Assembly (NCBI GenBank): GCA_045611785.1
Contig: JAZKXV010000030.1
Coordinates: forward strand, 1 to 17,842
DNA from: JAFTYO01 sp045611785
GTDB taxonomy: Bacteria; Pseudomonadota; Alphaproteobacteria; RF32; CAG-239
Direction of reading: 5' to 3'
Length of the DNA stretch: 17,842 bases
A program made the translations under genes and the position numbers. Numbering within the stretch: the first letter of the stretch is position 1; each line of letters begins with the position of its first letter. Below are positions 1-6,279 of the stretch, in pieces. The notes under the pieces were generated by a model that did not search any database, had not been told where the DNA came from, and worked only from the letters and a program-made list of their open reading frames with translations.

Positions 1-95
1 TGCCATGCTAATGAAAATTGAAAATCTGCCTCTGAACAAAAATGTTCATCACTTTTAATAAATTCATTCATAATTTTTTCTAAAATTGTTTGCAT
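1..95 (-). CDS. Start of an unrecognised gene, cut by the window edge
   Basis: An ATG at 95-93 opens a frame with no stop for 31 codons and runs off the left edge. The product begins MQTILEKIMNEFIKSDEHF and continues with an acidic and aromatic stretch (SEADFQFSLAW). A strong ribosome binding site, GGAGGAAG at 108-101, lies five bases before the ATG, inside the last codons of the WYL regulator gene, whose stop ends two bases before this start. The two genes are therefore almost certainly translated from one message. I do not recognise the family from so short a piece. By position it is the third gene of the AAA+/WYL cluster and the likeliest effector, but that is inference. Confidence 0.7.
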   Translation of the reverse strand, partial: MQTILEKIMNEFIKSDEHFCSEADFQFSLAW

Positions 96-97
96 AT

Positions 98-1051
98 CTA
101 CTTCCTCCAATCAGTTGGTTTAATTACTTTTACGTGTTCGCCCCATGTGTATAGGTGCCAATCCATTTCTCTTTTGCCACCAGCTCTAAATTTAACAGTT
201 AAAGTTCCGTCAGGATTGTTTGTCATAGTTTGTGTCGGGTGAAAAATGTATTGTTTTGCTTCTTCTGCTACTTCTTTATCAAACAACCATTCAACATCAA
301 AAGGTTCTTCATGATATGCTCCAAAAGATTGTTCTGCATATTTTTTCAAATCAAACCCCTTAACCAAAACAAAAGGGATATCCAAAATTTCTACTTTTTT
401 GATGTTGCTTAAAATAAAGTTATGAGCATCATCTCCAAAATATCCGTCACTATGGTGTGCTACTAAATAATGATTTCGTTCGCCATATAAAAAACCGTAA
501 GGGTCTAATATATAGGTACTGGTTTTGCCTGTAGTTTTATTAAAATAACTAATCTTAATCTGGTGGCATTCCAAAATTGCTTGTCTTATGATTGATATAA
601 TTTCATTATCTATCTTTAATTTTGGACCTGGACGGCAAATAAACCCTTCAGCTTCAAGCAAAGCTTCAGCATCGGGTTCAATTTTCCGATATACATCAGA
701 TTTAATGCTTGCTTTAATTTTGTTGATGATGTTTTCAAAAACTTCTTTTTTGCCTTGTAACTGCTTGTTTTCTAATAAAGTGCCTGCAATTTCCAGAACA
801 GATAATTCTTCTGCGGAAAACTGAATAAAGTCTTTTAGTGTTCCTTGAGGAATATACCAACGTTTTGTATTATTTTCACATACAACTTCTTCGGTTTGTG
901 GAAAGCGAGTGATGATCATATCTCGCATACGTTCTGCCGTTCGGCGAGAAACATTAAATTTCGTTGCAATTTCATTTAAGGAAACACCTTCACGAGTTGA
1001 TTGCATCCAAATAGCTAAATCAAGCAAATCATAAGTTTTTTCATAAGCCAT
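98..1051 (-). CDS. WYL-domain transcriptional regulator with N-terminal HTH
   Basis: The product is about 317 residues. Residues about 5-60 form a DeoR-type winged helix-turn-helix (LNEIATKFNVSRRTAERMRD is the recognition region). The middle holds a WYL domain, recognisable from ISYFNKTTGKTSTYILDPYG followed by NHYLVAHH, with histidine in place of the usual tryptophan of the W-Y-L triplet. The C-terminal part fits the WCX extension. WYL regulators bind DNA and are thought to sense nucleic acid or nucleotide ligands through the WYL pocket; relatives such as BrxR and CapW control defence operons. I chose the ATG at 1051 because GGAG lies at 1064-1061, nine bases upstream; an in-frame ATG at 1090 has no such site and lies within the palindrome. 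It lies 57 bases behind the AAA+ gene and two bases before the next gene, so it is part of that cluster. Confidence 0.88.
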   Translation of the reverse strand: MAYEKTYDLLDLAIWMQSTREGVSLNEIATKFNVSRRTAERMRDMIITRFPQTEEVVCENNTKRWYIPQGTLKDFIQFSAEELSVLEIAGTLLENKQLQGKKEVFENIINKIKASIKSDVYRKIEPDAEALLEAEGFICRPGPKLKIDNEIISIIRQAILECHQIKISYFNKTTGKTSTYILDPYGFLYGERNHYLVAHHSDGYFGDDAHNFILSNIKKVEILDIPFVLVKGFDLKKYAEQSFGAYHEEPFDVEWLFDKEVAEEAKQYIFHPTQTMTNNPDGTLTVKFRAGGKREMDWHLYTWGEHVKVIKPTDWRK

Positions 1052-1070
1052 AACTTTTATCTCCGATATG

Positions 1071-1093
1071 TATATGACAAAGTTTGTCATATA
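1071..1093. promoter_or_regulatory. Perfect 11-nt-arm palindrome, candidate WYL operator
   Basis: The left arm TATATGACAAA (1071-1081) and right arm TTTGTCATATA (1083-1093) are exact reverse complements around one central G. The site lies in the 57-base gap between the AAA+ gene and the WYL gene, just upstream of the WYL ribosome binding site. It lacks a following U-tract, so it is not a normal terminator. Its size and symmetry fit a dimeric regulator, and the adjacent WYL protein is the obvious candidate for autoregulation. Half-sites TTTGTCATAT (3159-3168) and TATGACAAA (3213-3221) occur around the start of the AAA+ gene. Protein binding is inference. Confidence 0.55.
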
Positions 1094-1108
1094 AGAAGTA
1101 AAGATTTG

Positions 1109-3166
1109 TTAAATAAAACCTATTTTTTTGCTTATCGGAGCCTTATTTAATTGCTCAATTTCTAACATTTTGATGAGTTCGTCTTTATTTTCCATAAGTC
1201 CTAAAATTTCAGCCTTGTCTTTTACAACAACAAAATCACCTGGAGCTAATGATGGTAAATGGCTTAAATTAACATCTTTAATATTGAAAAAGTGTTCAAA
1301 ACAAAGATTTCGTTGTTCTTCTGTCATATAATCATATTTTACTTTGAAGGTAAAACGTCTTAAAGATGCTTTATCAAGTTTATCCATTAAGTTTGTTGTG
1401 CAAACAAACGGGTGTGTTGCTTTTTCCATTTGTGTAAGCATTTCGTTTACTTGAGTAACTTCCCAGCTTCGTTGAGCACCATTTCTATCTTGCAAGAAAC
1501 TATCTGCTTCATCAAATATGAGTAATGCACCTTGTTGCTTGGCTTCTTCAAAGGCAGCGGCAATATTTTTTTCAGCTTCGCCTACCCACATTGATAATAG
1601 GTCAGAACATCTCTTTTTTATAACCGGTATTCCCATTTGTTCTCCTAAATATTGAGCAAATGCTGATTTACCAGTACCGGATACTCCATATAAACAAAGT
1701 GAAAAGTTTAGTTTGCCTAAATTTGTAAGTTGTTTTGCAAGATTGGTTAAATCTGTATCTGTATTTAGCAATGCTGGATTAAATTGTGTTTTAGGTACAA
1801 CAATATCATTTTTAGGTTTTTGACCATTATTATATGCTTCTTGCAAAACATCTAAGGTTTGTTCAACTTCTTTAATACCTCCTTTTATAAGTTTAGCAGA
1901 TTTAGTTGCAGTTGTTATAAAAGAAGGGGATAACGAGTATTTGGTAACAAATTCTTTTACTGTTTTTTCATCATGTGGCAAATTATTTGCTTTCAAACTT
2001 TTTTGCCACATTTCTTCTAATACTGGTTTATTTGGACGAGTAAAATTTATAGCATAAGTAAATCTGCGGAGATATGCTTTATCCATACAGTTAATGTTAT
2101 TTGAAATCCAAATGGTTGGTTTTGAATTGGTTTCTAAAATTCTATTAACTTTTATTTTAGATGTTTTATCATCTTTTTTAGAGAAGAAAAAATAAGAATT
2201 GTGACAAGATGTCAAAATATCATCAGCCTCATCTACAAGAATACAGGATTTTTTACTTTTTTCTAACAAAATATTAGCTCGGATAAGTTGTTTATAACGA
2301 CTATCTTCATTATCTGTAACTAAATCGCTATTATCATCTTCTCCTATAGAGTATAAGTTACCGGATACTTCATTTACCAAGGTTTTGGCAAATTCTGTTT
2401 TACCGGTTCCAGGCTCTCCATAAAGAAGTATGTTTATTCCTTTTTCATTGTTACTTAAACTCTTTTGTAGAATTTTCTTCACATTTTCAATATTTTCAAT
2501 ATGTTTGAAGTCTGACCATTGTAGGTTAGCTTTTATACTTTTTCCTAAAATATAATTCCTTAAATCTTCTGCAGTCTTAAATTTTTGATTATACAAATAT
2601 TTGCTAAGAGATGATGGTTCTACTTCGCCATTATATTCAATTTCAATTAAACCTAAGGTTACTAAAGAAGAGTGTTTGCTACACATTATATCGATCTTCT
2701 GAGGATTTATTCCTGCAAAAAGAGCTTGTTCGCTATGTTCTAATTTGGAATGTCTTGTTTTAAGATCTCGCAAAATATCAGACAAATAATCATTGCACTC
2801 ATTTCTTACTAAAAAACCTAAAAATTCTGTATCATCATGGCTAAGATTGAACAATTTTTGCAAAAAAAGTAAATTTTGCTCAAGACTACTAGGTTTGTTT
2901 TTAGAAGATATTTTATATTTGTTGTTTAGTTTAGAAGCATATTCAAGAATATTATTAATGCAGTTTTTGCGATTTTTATTAAAAAATTTCACAAAGTCAT
3001 ATCTATCATATTCTTCTGTTTCCATTAGCTTATGTTCACAAAACTTTTGCCCATCTTCAATAATCCATTTTGCAATATTTTCTATGTTTTTTCTAACAAA
3101 GCTTTTATTGCTTAAACCATTTGCAATGTATAAAAGAGTTTTCTTTTCTTCAAAATTGTTTGTCAT
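1109..3166 (-). CDS. Two-domain AAA+ ATPase
   Basis: This 685-residue protein has an N-terminal helical region of about 220 residues with no motif I recognise, then two AAA+ modules. Module 1 has Walker A GEPGTGKT (250-257), Walker B ILVDEAD (309-315), sensor-1 asparagines near 356-357 and an arginine pair at 367-368. Module 2 has Walker A GVSGTGKS (494-501), a pore-loop-like MWVGEAE (526-532), Walker B LLIFDEAD (548-555) and RR at 603-604. Both modules look catalytically intact. The layout resembles Cdc48/SpoVK-type remodelling ATPases, which form hexamers and thread or pull apart protein substrates. The ATG at 3166 is preceded by GAGGTG at a good distance. No protease domain is present. It is the first gene of a minus-strand cluster with the WYL regulator and a third gene. 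Its substrate cannot be told from the sequence. Confidence 0.88.
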   Translation of the reverse strand: MTNNFEEKKTLLYIANGLSNKSFVRKNIENIAKWIIEDGQKFCEHKLMETEEYDRYDFVKFFNKNRKNCINNILEYASKLNNKYKISSKNKPSSLEQNLLFLQKLFNLSHDDTEFLGFLVRNECNDYLSDILRDLKTRHSKLEHSEQALFAGINPQKIDIMCSKHSSLVTLGLIEIEYNGEVEPSSLSKYLYNQKFKTAEDLRNYILGKSIKANLQWSDFKHIENIENVKKILQKSLSNNEKGINILLYGEPGTGKTEFAKTLVNEVSGNLYSIGEDDNSDLVTDNEDSRYKQLIRANILLEKSKKSCILVDEADDILTSCHNSYFFFSKKDDKTSKIKVNRILETNSKPTIWISNNINCMDKAYLRRFTYAINFTRPNKPVLEEMWQKSLKANNLPHDEKTVKEFVTKYSLSPSFITTATKSAKLIKGGIKEVEQTLDVLQEAYNNGQKPKNDIVVPKTQFNPALLNTDTDLTNLAKQLTNLGKLNFSLCLYGVSGTGKSAFAQYLGEQMGIPVIKKRCSDLLSMWVGEAEKNIAAAFEEAKQQGALLIFDEADSFLQDRNGAQRSWEVTQVNEMLTQMEKATHPFVCTTNLMDKLDKASLRRFTFKVKYDYMTEEQRNLCFEHFFNIKDVNLSHLPSLAPGDFVVVKDKAEILGLMENKDELIKMLEIEQLNKAPISKKIGFI

Positions 3167-3232
3167 ATTACACCTCTAATTTTTATGTTACAAATTGAGT
3201 GTAATAGATGGGTATGACAAAATATGACGCAC

Positions 3233-3244
3233 ACACTTAAGTGT
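3233..3244. promoter_or_regulatory. Short perfect palindrome upstream of the AAA+ gene
   Basis: ACACTTAAGTGT is a 12-base perfect palindrome 67 bases upstream of the AAA+ start codon. With the nearby TATGACAAA half-site it makes the 3210-3245 stretch the likeliest control region for the cluster. I could not place convincing -35 and -10 boxes. Twelve-base palindromes also arise by chance, so support is modest. Confidence 0.25.
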
Positions 3245-3257
3245 TACATATTAAAAT

Positions 3258-3281
3258 AAAGGACTGAAACCTCAGTCCTTT
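3258..3281 (-). terminator. Rho-independent terminator
   Basis: A 10-bp stem, AAAGGACTGA (3258-3267) with TCAGTCCTTT (3272-3281), closes a four-base AACC loop. On the minus strand it is followed by TTTATTTT and lies seven bases past the stop of the decayed ORF at 3288, which it would terminate. The + strand also carries a T-run after the stem, so it may act in both directions. It insulates the AAA+ gene from transcription coming from the right. Confidence 0.75.
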
Positions 3282-3287
3282 TTAATG

Positions 3288-3589
3288 TTATTTTTTGTTA
3301 TCTGCCATCAAACTATGAATATCATATTCATCATATCCTTCATAGTAATAGCTTACATCAATACCTTTCATATAAACATCTCGTTTATTAATCTCATCTG
3401 TAAGAGCATTTTTAAGTCTGCCCGTCATTTAGTCCGTCAGTTATCCCGCACAAGACAAGCTATTACCATTACTCTTCCAATATTTTTTAAATTTTCACCC
3501 GAACGAATCTTAAATACAACCCATACTTTTACCCGAATGCATTTCTACTACATCCCCGAAGTTTAAGACATTTGCCTATTTTTTGCCAT
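3288..3589 (-). pseudogene. Decayed phage-type gene with several frame changes
   Basis: The clean 3' end is a 46-codon ORF at 3428-3288 ending in EGYDEYDIHSLMADNKK. Upstream on the same strand, coherent protein text continues but switches frame: LNFGDVVEMHSGKSMG (about 3568-3520), then VVFKIRSGENLKNIGRVMV, then ITDGLNDG just before RLKNALTDEINKRD. An in-frame stop sits directly before the 3428 ATG. Read together, the pieces suggest one former protein of roughly 90-100 residues starting near an ATG at 3589. The opening GDVVEM..GK resembles small phage and mobile-element proteins that begin with a GDvVelR.GK motif. That resemblance is from memory and weak. No function is assigned. This relic fills most of the gene-free stretch 3167-3594. 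Confidence 0.45.
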
Positions 3590-3594
3590 TATAG

Positions 3595-3929
3595 TTACTT
3601 TAGTAATCGTTTTGTTAGTAAATTCTGTCCTTCTTCATAAAGGTTATCAAGGTGTTTTAGTTTATTTAGTCCATCGTTTATCTGGGATATTCCGGTTATT
3701 AAATGATGAATTGCATCAAGTGACGGATGTCTTTGTTCGGATATAAAAAATCTGCACTTCCCTTATTACCATGTTGAGTCGCTAAAGAGTACAACATTTC
3801 CTTTATCGCAGGATGTCTTTTTTCTATATTAAATCCTCTAATCTTCTTAGTATAATTAATAAGTGGTTTTAATTTTTTATCCAAAATAAATTGATATTGT
3901 AATTTATCAAAGTTTTTATTCTCTGCCAA
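3595..3929 (-). pseudogene. Hypothetical ORF split by a -1 frame change at U UUU UUA
   Basis: The zero frame starts near a TTG at 3929 (MAENKNFDKLQYQF...) and stops at 3699. Near 3745-3752 it carries GAT TTT TTA, an in-register U UUU UUA heptamer. Slipping back one base there opens a second frame that runs to a stop at 3595-3597 (FFISEQRHPSLDA ... LLTKRLLK). The second frame looks truly coding: EKRHPAIKEMLYSL in the first part is echoed by EQRHPSLDAIHHLI in the second, which suggests a repeated unit. The TTG has no ribosome binding site, a stop lies just upstream, and a terminator hairpin abuts it, so the 5' end was probably lost. A homopolymer frameshift in a dying gene is the simplest reading; programmed frameshifting or transcript slippage is possible. 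Function is unknown. Confidence 0.5.
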
Positions 3930-3932
3930 ATT

Positions 3933-3962
3933 AAAAAAGTCGCTATTTTAAGCGACTTTTTT
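3933..3962 (-). terminator. Rho-independent terminator after the zinc-ribbon gene
   Basis: The core stem AGTCGCT/AGCGACT is extended by A and T runs (3933-3944 with 3951-3962) around a six-base loop. On the minus strand it ends in six T residues, eleven bases past the stop of the zinc-ribbon membrane protein gene. The stem is symmetrical, with T-runs on both strands, so it could also stop transcription from the left. Confidence 0.8.
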
Positions 3963-3973
3963 TTAAGGGAAAT

Positions 3974-5092
3974 TTATTCTTCTTCCGTTATTTCTTTGCC
4001 ACAAAAACGGCAATAAGGCATTTTTATATACGTTTTTTGGTGACAATGTGGGCAGGTGCATAATTGCTTTTCTCCACAGGAAAAACAAAATTCATTATCT
4101 AATACTTGTGCACCACAACTCCAGCACTTTCCTTTAATCAATTTTTTGTATAAATTCTTACGACGTCCCTTTGTTTGTAAAAAATATACAACTCCGGCAA
4201 ACAGTAAAAATAACAATCCGATTGCTATATAATACCATAGAGCCATCAAATGTAAAGCTTCAAAGAAAGTAATCAGATTATGCAACAGAGTTTCCGGTAA
4301 AATATGTGAAATGAAACTAATAGTAATAAAAACTCCCTGTAAGAAACCAACTAAAATGATATGATTTACTAAAAGTAAGCGAATATATTTTTCTTTACGG
4401 ATTAAACTTTTACGCAATAACATAAAGACAGGTATTAAAACCACTATATAAAGCATAGCAAAAATGTATGTTAAAAACAAATCAACCTTAGTAATAAAGG
4501 TATATTGCTCAAATATATTGCTTTTATTTTGTTTTGTGTAGTGTATTAACTGTTTAACTTCAGGTAATGAGTTAAAATCTTGTTTTTGTTGATTTAAATG
4601 TTTTTTTGCTTGTTCTAATTCTTGCTCGTTTATCTGGATTTGTTTAATATTTTCCGTGTAAGATAAATCAAGTCCTTTTTGCTCTTGAATGGCAAGGTTA
4701 TATGCTGTTGCATTTCCTTCTAATGTATACCGAGCTTCTCTTATTTCTTTTTCTAATTGATTTATTTTGTCTTCTGTTTGTTTAATGTTGTTTAAAGCAC
4801 TTGTAACAGAGTCATTAGAACGTACTTTGTCATATTCTTTTTGAAATAAGGCACAGTATTTTCCTGTTTTCGGGGAATAATATTCAAACCTCGGAATATC
4901 ATGATTTAAAACATAATCCACCTGAGAACGGCAGTTGTGTTCTTTAGCAAAACGATAATCTACACTGGTCATACCCATTGATATTAATCGCCATATCAAA
5001 ATATCAAAAAGTACTAAAGCTACAATTACACCAAACGTTAATGACTCGTTTTTTCCATAACGAAACAGATTCTTCTTTAAATTCAACTCCAT
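3974..5092 (-). CDS. Membrane protein with coiled coil and C-terminal double zinc ribbon
   Basis: The product has 372 residues. A membrane segment lies at about 18-38, followed by a charged coiled coil (about 100-175, rich in K, E, Q), then three hydrophobic segments (about 203-226, 238-262 and 284-305). The tail is a double zinc ribbon: CWSC (323-326) with CFSC (336-339), and CPHC (347-350) with CRFC (361-364), giving two Cys4 metal sites. Such ribbons usually mediate protein or nucleic-acid contacts and here should face the cytoplasm. The overall protein is not a family I recognise. The ATG at 5092 follows a GGGGG run six bases upstream, inside the preceding ORF, with a ten-base overlap that suggests coupled translation. 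A terminator follows the gene. Confidence 0.8.
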   Translation of the reverse strand: MELNLKKNLFRYGKNESLTFGVIVALVLFDILIWRLISMGMTSVDYRFAKEHNCRSQVDYVLNHDIPRFEYYSPKTGKYCALFQKEYDKVRSNDSVTSALNNIKQTEDKINQLEKEIREARYTLEGNATAYNLAIQEQKGLDLSYTENIKQIQINEQELEQAKKHLNQQKQDFNSLPEVKQLIHYTKQNKSNIFEQYTFITKVDLFLTYIFAMLYIVVLIPVFMLLRKSLIRKEKYIRLLLVNHIILVGFLQGVFITISFISHILPETLLHNLITFFEALHLMALWYYIAIGLLFLLFAGVVYFLQTKGRRKNLYKKLIKGKCWSCGAQVLDNEFCFSCGEKQLCTCPHCHQKTYIKMPYCRFCGKEITEEE

Positions 5093-5427
5093 CGGTTACC
5101 CCCTTTTTTTATGAAACTTTCTTGAAGTATAAATGCGTATAAATTAAAAAACAATATTTTTGAAAGGATATTTACAGATATTAATGTTGCTGTTTCTGGA
5201 TCAATATTATCTACATTTATTATTTCGTCAGTTGGCGTTGCTAATAGATACTTTAGTAATCGTTTTGTTATTAAGAATTTTGCCTGAGTGTTAAATTGCT
5301 TTTTTTCGTGGTTTATTACAAACGCACAAAGTAATACTTGTTCTTCCTTATAAAAGAACAAATCTAAAAAATTAAATAATAACCAAATTAAATCAAAATT
5401 ACTAAAATACGTAATTATATTTATCAA
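5083..5427 (-). CDS. Hypothetical ORF without an ATG, overlapping the zinc-ribbon gene
   Basis: An open frame of 114 codons ends in TGA ten bases inside the zinc-ribbon membrane gene. It has no ATG; the only early start is TTG at 5427, with no ribosome binding site and an in-frame TAG six codons upstream. The N-terminal part is hydrophobic (about residues 3-26); the rest is mixed and includes ITKRLLKYLLATP. The DNA for that motif (5249-5274) matches 3596-3621 in 25 of 26 bases. The ORF may be the 3' remnant of a larger gene, a gene with an unusual start, or non-coding. It carries the ribosome binding site of the next gene. No family is recognised. Confidence 0.4.
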   Translation of the reverse strand: MINIITYFSNFDLIWLLFNFLDLFFYKEEQVLLCAFVINHEKKQFNTQAKFLITKRLLKYLLATPTDEIINVDNIDPETATLISVNILSKILFFNLYAFILQESFIKKGGNRWS

Positions 5428-5589
5428 GCTTAAAATATTTGACTAAAAACAAAAGACATTATATACTTATACTCAATTACTAATTATTATAGTCTATTAT
5501 TTGATCCGGTTTCTCATTATTAGGAGAATTTCAGGTTTTAGACTTAATTCAAAGGAATATTGCCGGATATTTCTTCTAATTCAAATTTT

Positions 5590-6111
5590 ATGAGACACAT
5601 TTTTAAAGTTTGCTTAGCAATGCTATTTGTAACAATTGCTACCTCTGGTTATGCATCTGCCTTTTCTGCAAGTAACACCGACCAAAACGACAGACAGATA
5701 AATACTTCTGCGAGTAATGTCGTTAAATACAAAGGAAAGACATTTACAATCAGCACCTTAAACGAAAACGAGGCAATAAAAGAAATATCAAATGCGCGCA
5801 AAGTATATGCATTTGTTGTTTCAAAAGTTGCTATGAACACAGGTAACTCATGCGATTTTAACAACACTTTCTTCAACCCTGACACTAATGAATATGCCGT
5901 AGAAGTTTGGGTGAATGATGAAAACAAAAAGTACACGAAAAATTGCTTTGTTATTTTCAGTTTGAAAGGTGCAAAAATTAAAAAGACATTACCAGATGGT
6001 TTTGAGTACAACAGCACAGAGGTGGCTTACGTCGGTGATAATACCAAAGCTGGATATTGCTATGCAGACTACAAAGGACGACACAACTCTTACATTGTGT
6101 ATGTTAAGTAA
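5590..6111 (+). CDS. Exported protein of unknown function
   Basis: From the ATG at 5590 the product is 173 residues with a clear signal peptide: MRHIFK, a hydrophobic core (VCLAMLFVTIATSG), then a likely signal peptidase I site after YASA. A TTG ten codons earlier has AAGGA just three bases ahead; the ATG makes the more typical signal peptide. The mature part has three cysteines apart from the signal peptide (near NSCDF, KNCF and GYCY) and no domain I recognise. It is followed by a strong terminator, so it is probably a single-gene unit with its own promoter in 5428-5589. A periplasmic or secreted location is inferred. Confidence 0.7.
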   Translation: MRHIFKVCLAMLFVTIATSGYASAFSASNTDQNDRQINTSASNVVKYKGKTFTISTLNENEAIKEISNARKVYAFVVSKVAMNTGNSCDFNNTFFNPDTNEYAVEVWVNDENKKYTKNCFVIFSLKGAKIKKTLPDGFEYNSTEVAYVGDNTKAGYCYADYKGRHNSYIVYVK

Positions 6112-6133
6112 AACTGTGTACGTTAAGTAAACC
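6096..6133. repeat. 19-nt tandem duplication including a stop codon
   Basis: TGTGTATGTTAAGTAAAAC (6096-6114) is followed directly by TGTGTACGTTAAGTAAACC (6115-6133), differing at two positions. The first copy encodes the last residues and stop codon (GTT AAG TAA) of the exported protein; the second lies just past the stop, before the terminator. It looks like a recent local slippage duplication with no coding effect. Confidence 0.8.
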
Positions 6134-6166
6134 AAAAAACCTTCTTCGCAAGAAGAAGGTTTTTTT
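6134..6166 (+). terminator. Strong Rho-independent terminator
   Basis: A perfect 14-bp stem (6134-6147 with 6152-6165) with core CCTTCTTC/GAAGAAGG is capped by a stable GCAA tetraloop and ends in seven T residues. It terminates the exported-protein gene and separates it from the SOS-controlled polymerase downstream. Confidence 0.92.
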
Positions 6167-6221
6167 ATATATATTTTATTTACAAACAAAAGCTTGAAAA
6201 TCAACAACTCAAATAAAACAA

Positions 6222-6249
6222 TTGACTCAATTATTTTTCACCTTATATT
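6222..6249 (+). promoter_or_regulatory. Sigma-70-type promoter of the umuC-like gene
   Basis: TTGACT (6222-6227) and TATATT (6244-6249) are separated by 16 bases, close to the sigma-70 consensus (TTGACA, 17, TATAAT). Transcription should begin near 6256, inside the LexA box that follows directly, which is the expected geometry for tight repression. Confidence 0.7.
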
Positions 6250-6250
6250 A

Positions 6251-6265
6251 GAACATAATAAGAAC
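6251..6265 (-). promoter_or_regulatory. Alphaproteobacterial LexA operator (SOS box)
   Basis: GAAC (6251-6254), seven bases, then GAAC (6262-6265) reads GTTC-N7-GTTC on the opposite strand. This direct repeat is the established LexA site of Alphaproteobacteria, unlike the CTG-N10-CAG palindrome of E. coli. It starts one base after the -10 box and ends 14 bases before the start codon of a DNA damage polymerase, so sequence, position and gene function agree. Confidence 0.85.
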
Positions 6266-6279
6266 ATTAAGGATGTAAA

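Noticed and set aside
1071..1090. Longer start of the WYL gene at the ATG at 1090
   Set aside because: No ribosome binding site, and the extra residues are encoded by the palindrome; the ATG at 1051 has GGAG at a good distance.
2793..3179. 128-codon + strand frame opposite the AAA+ gene
   Set aside because: It lies wholly antisense to a well-supported ATPase and its composition (F, L, S-rich) is typical of a shadow frame.
3285..3566. 93-codon + strand frame
   Set aside because: Antisense to the relic gene, with no ribosome binding site and no recognisable protein features.
5649..6207. Minus-strand frames opposite the exported-protein gene
   Set aside because: Shadows of a gene with a clear signal peptide; one also reads through the terminator hairpin.
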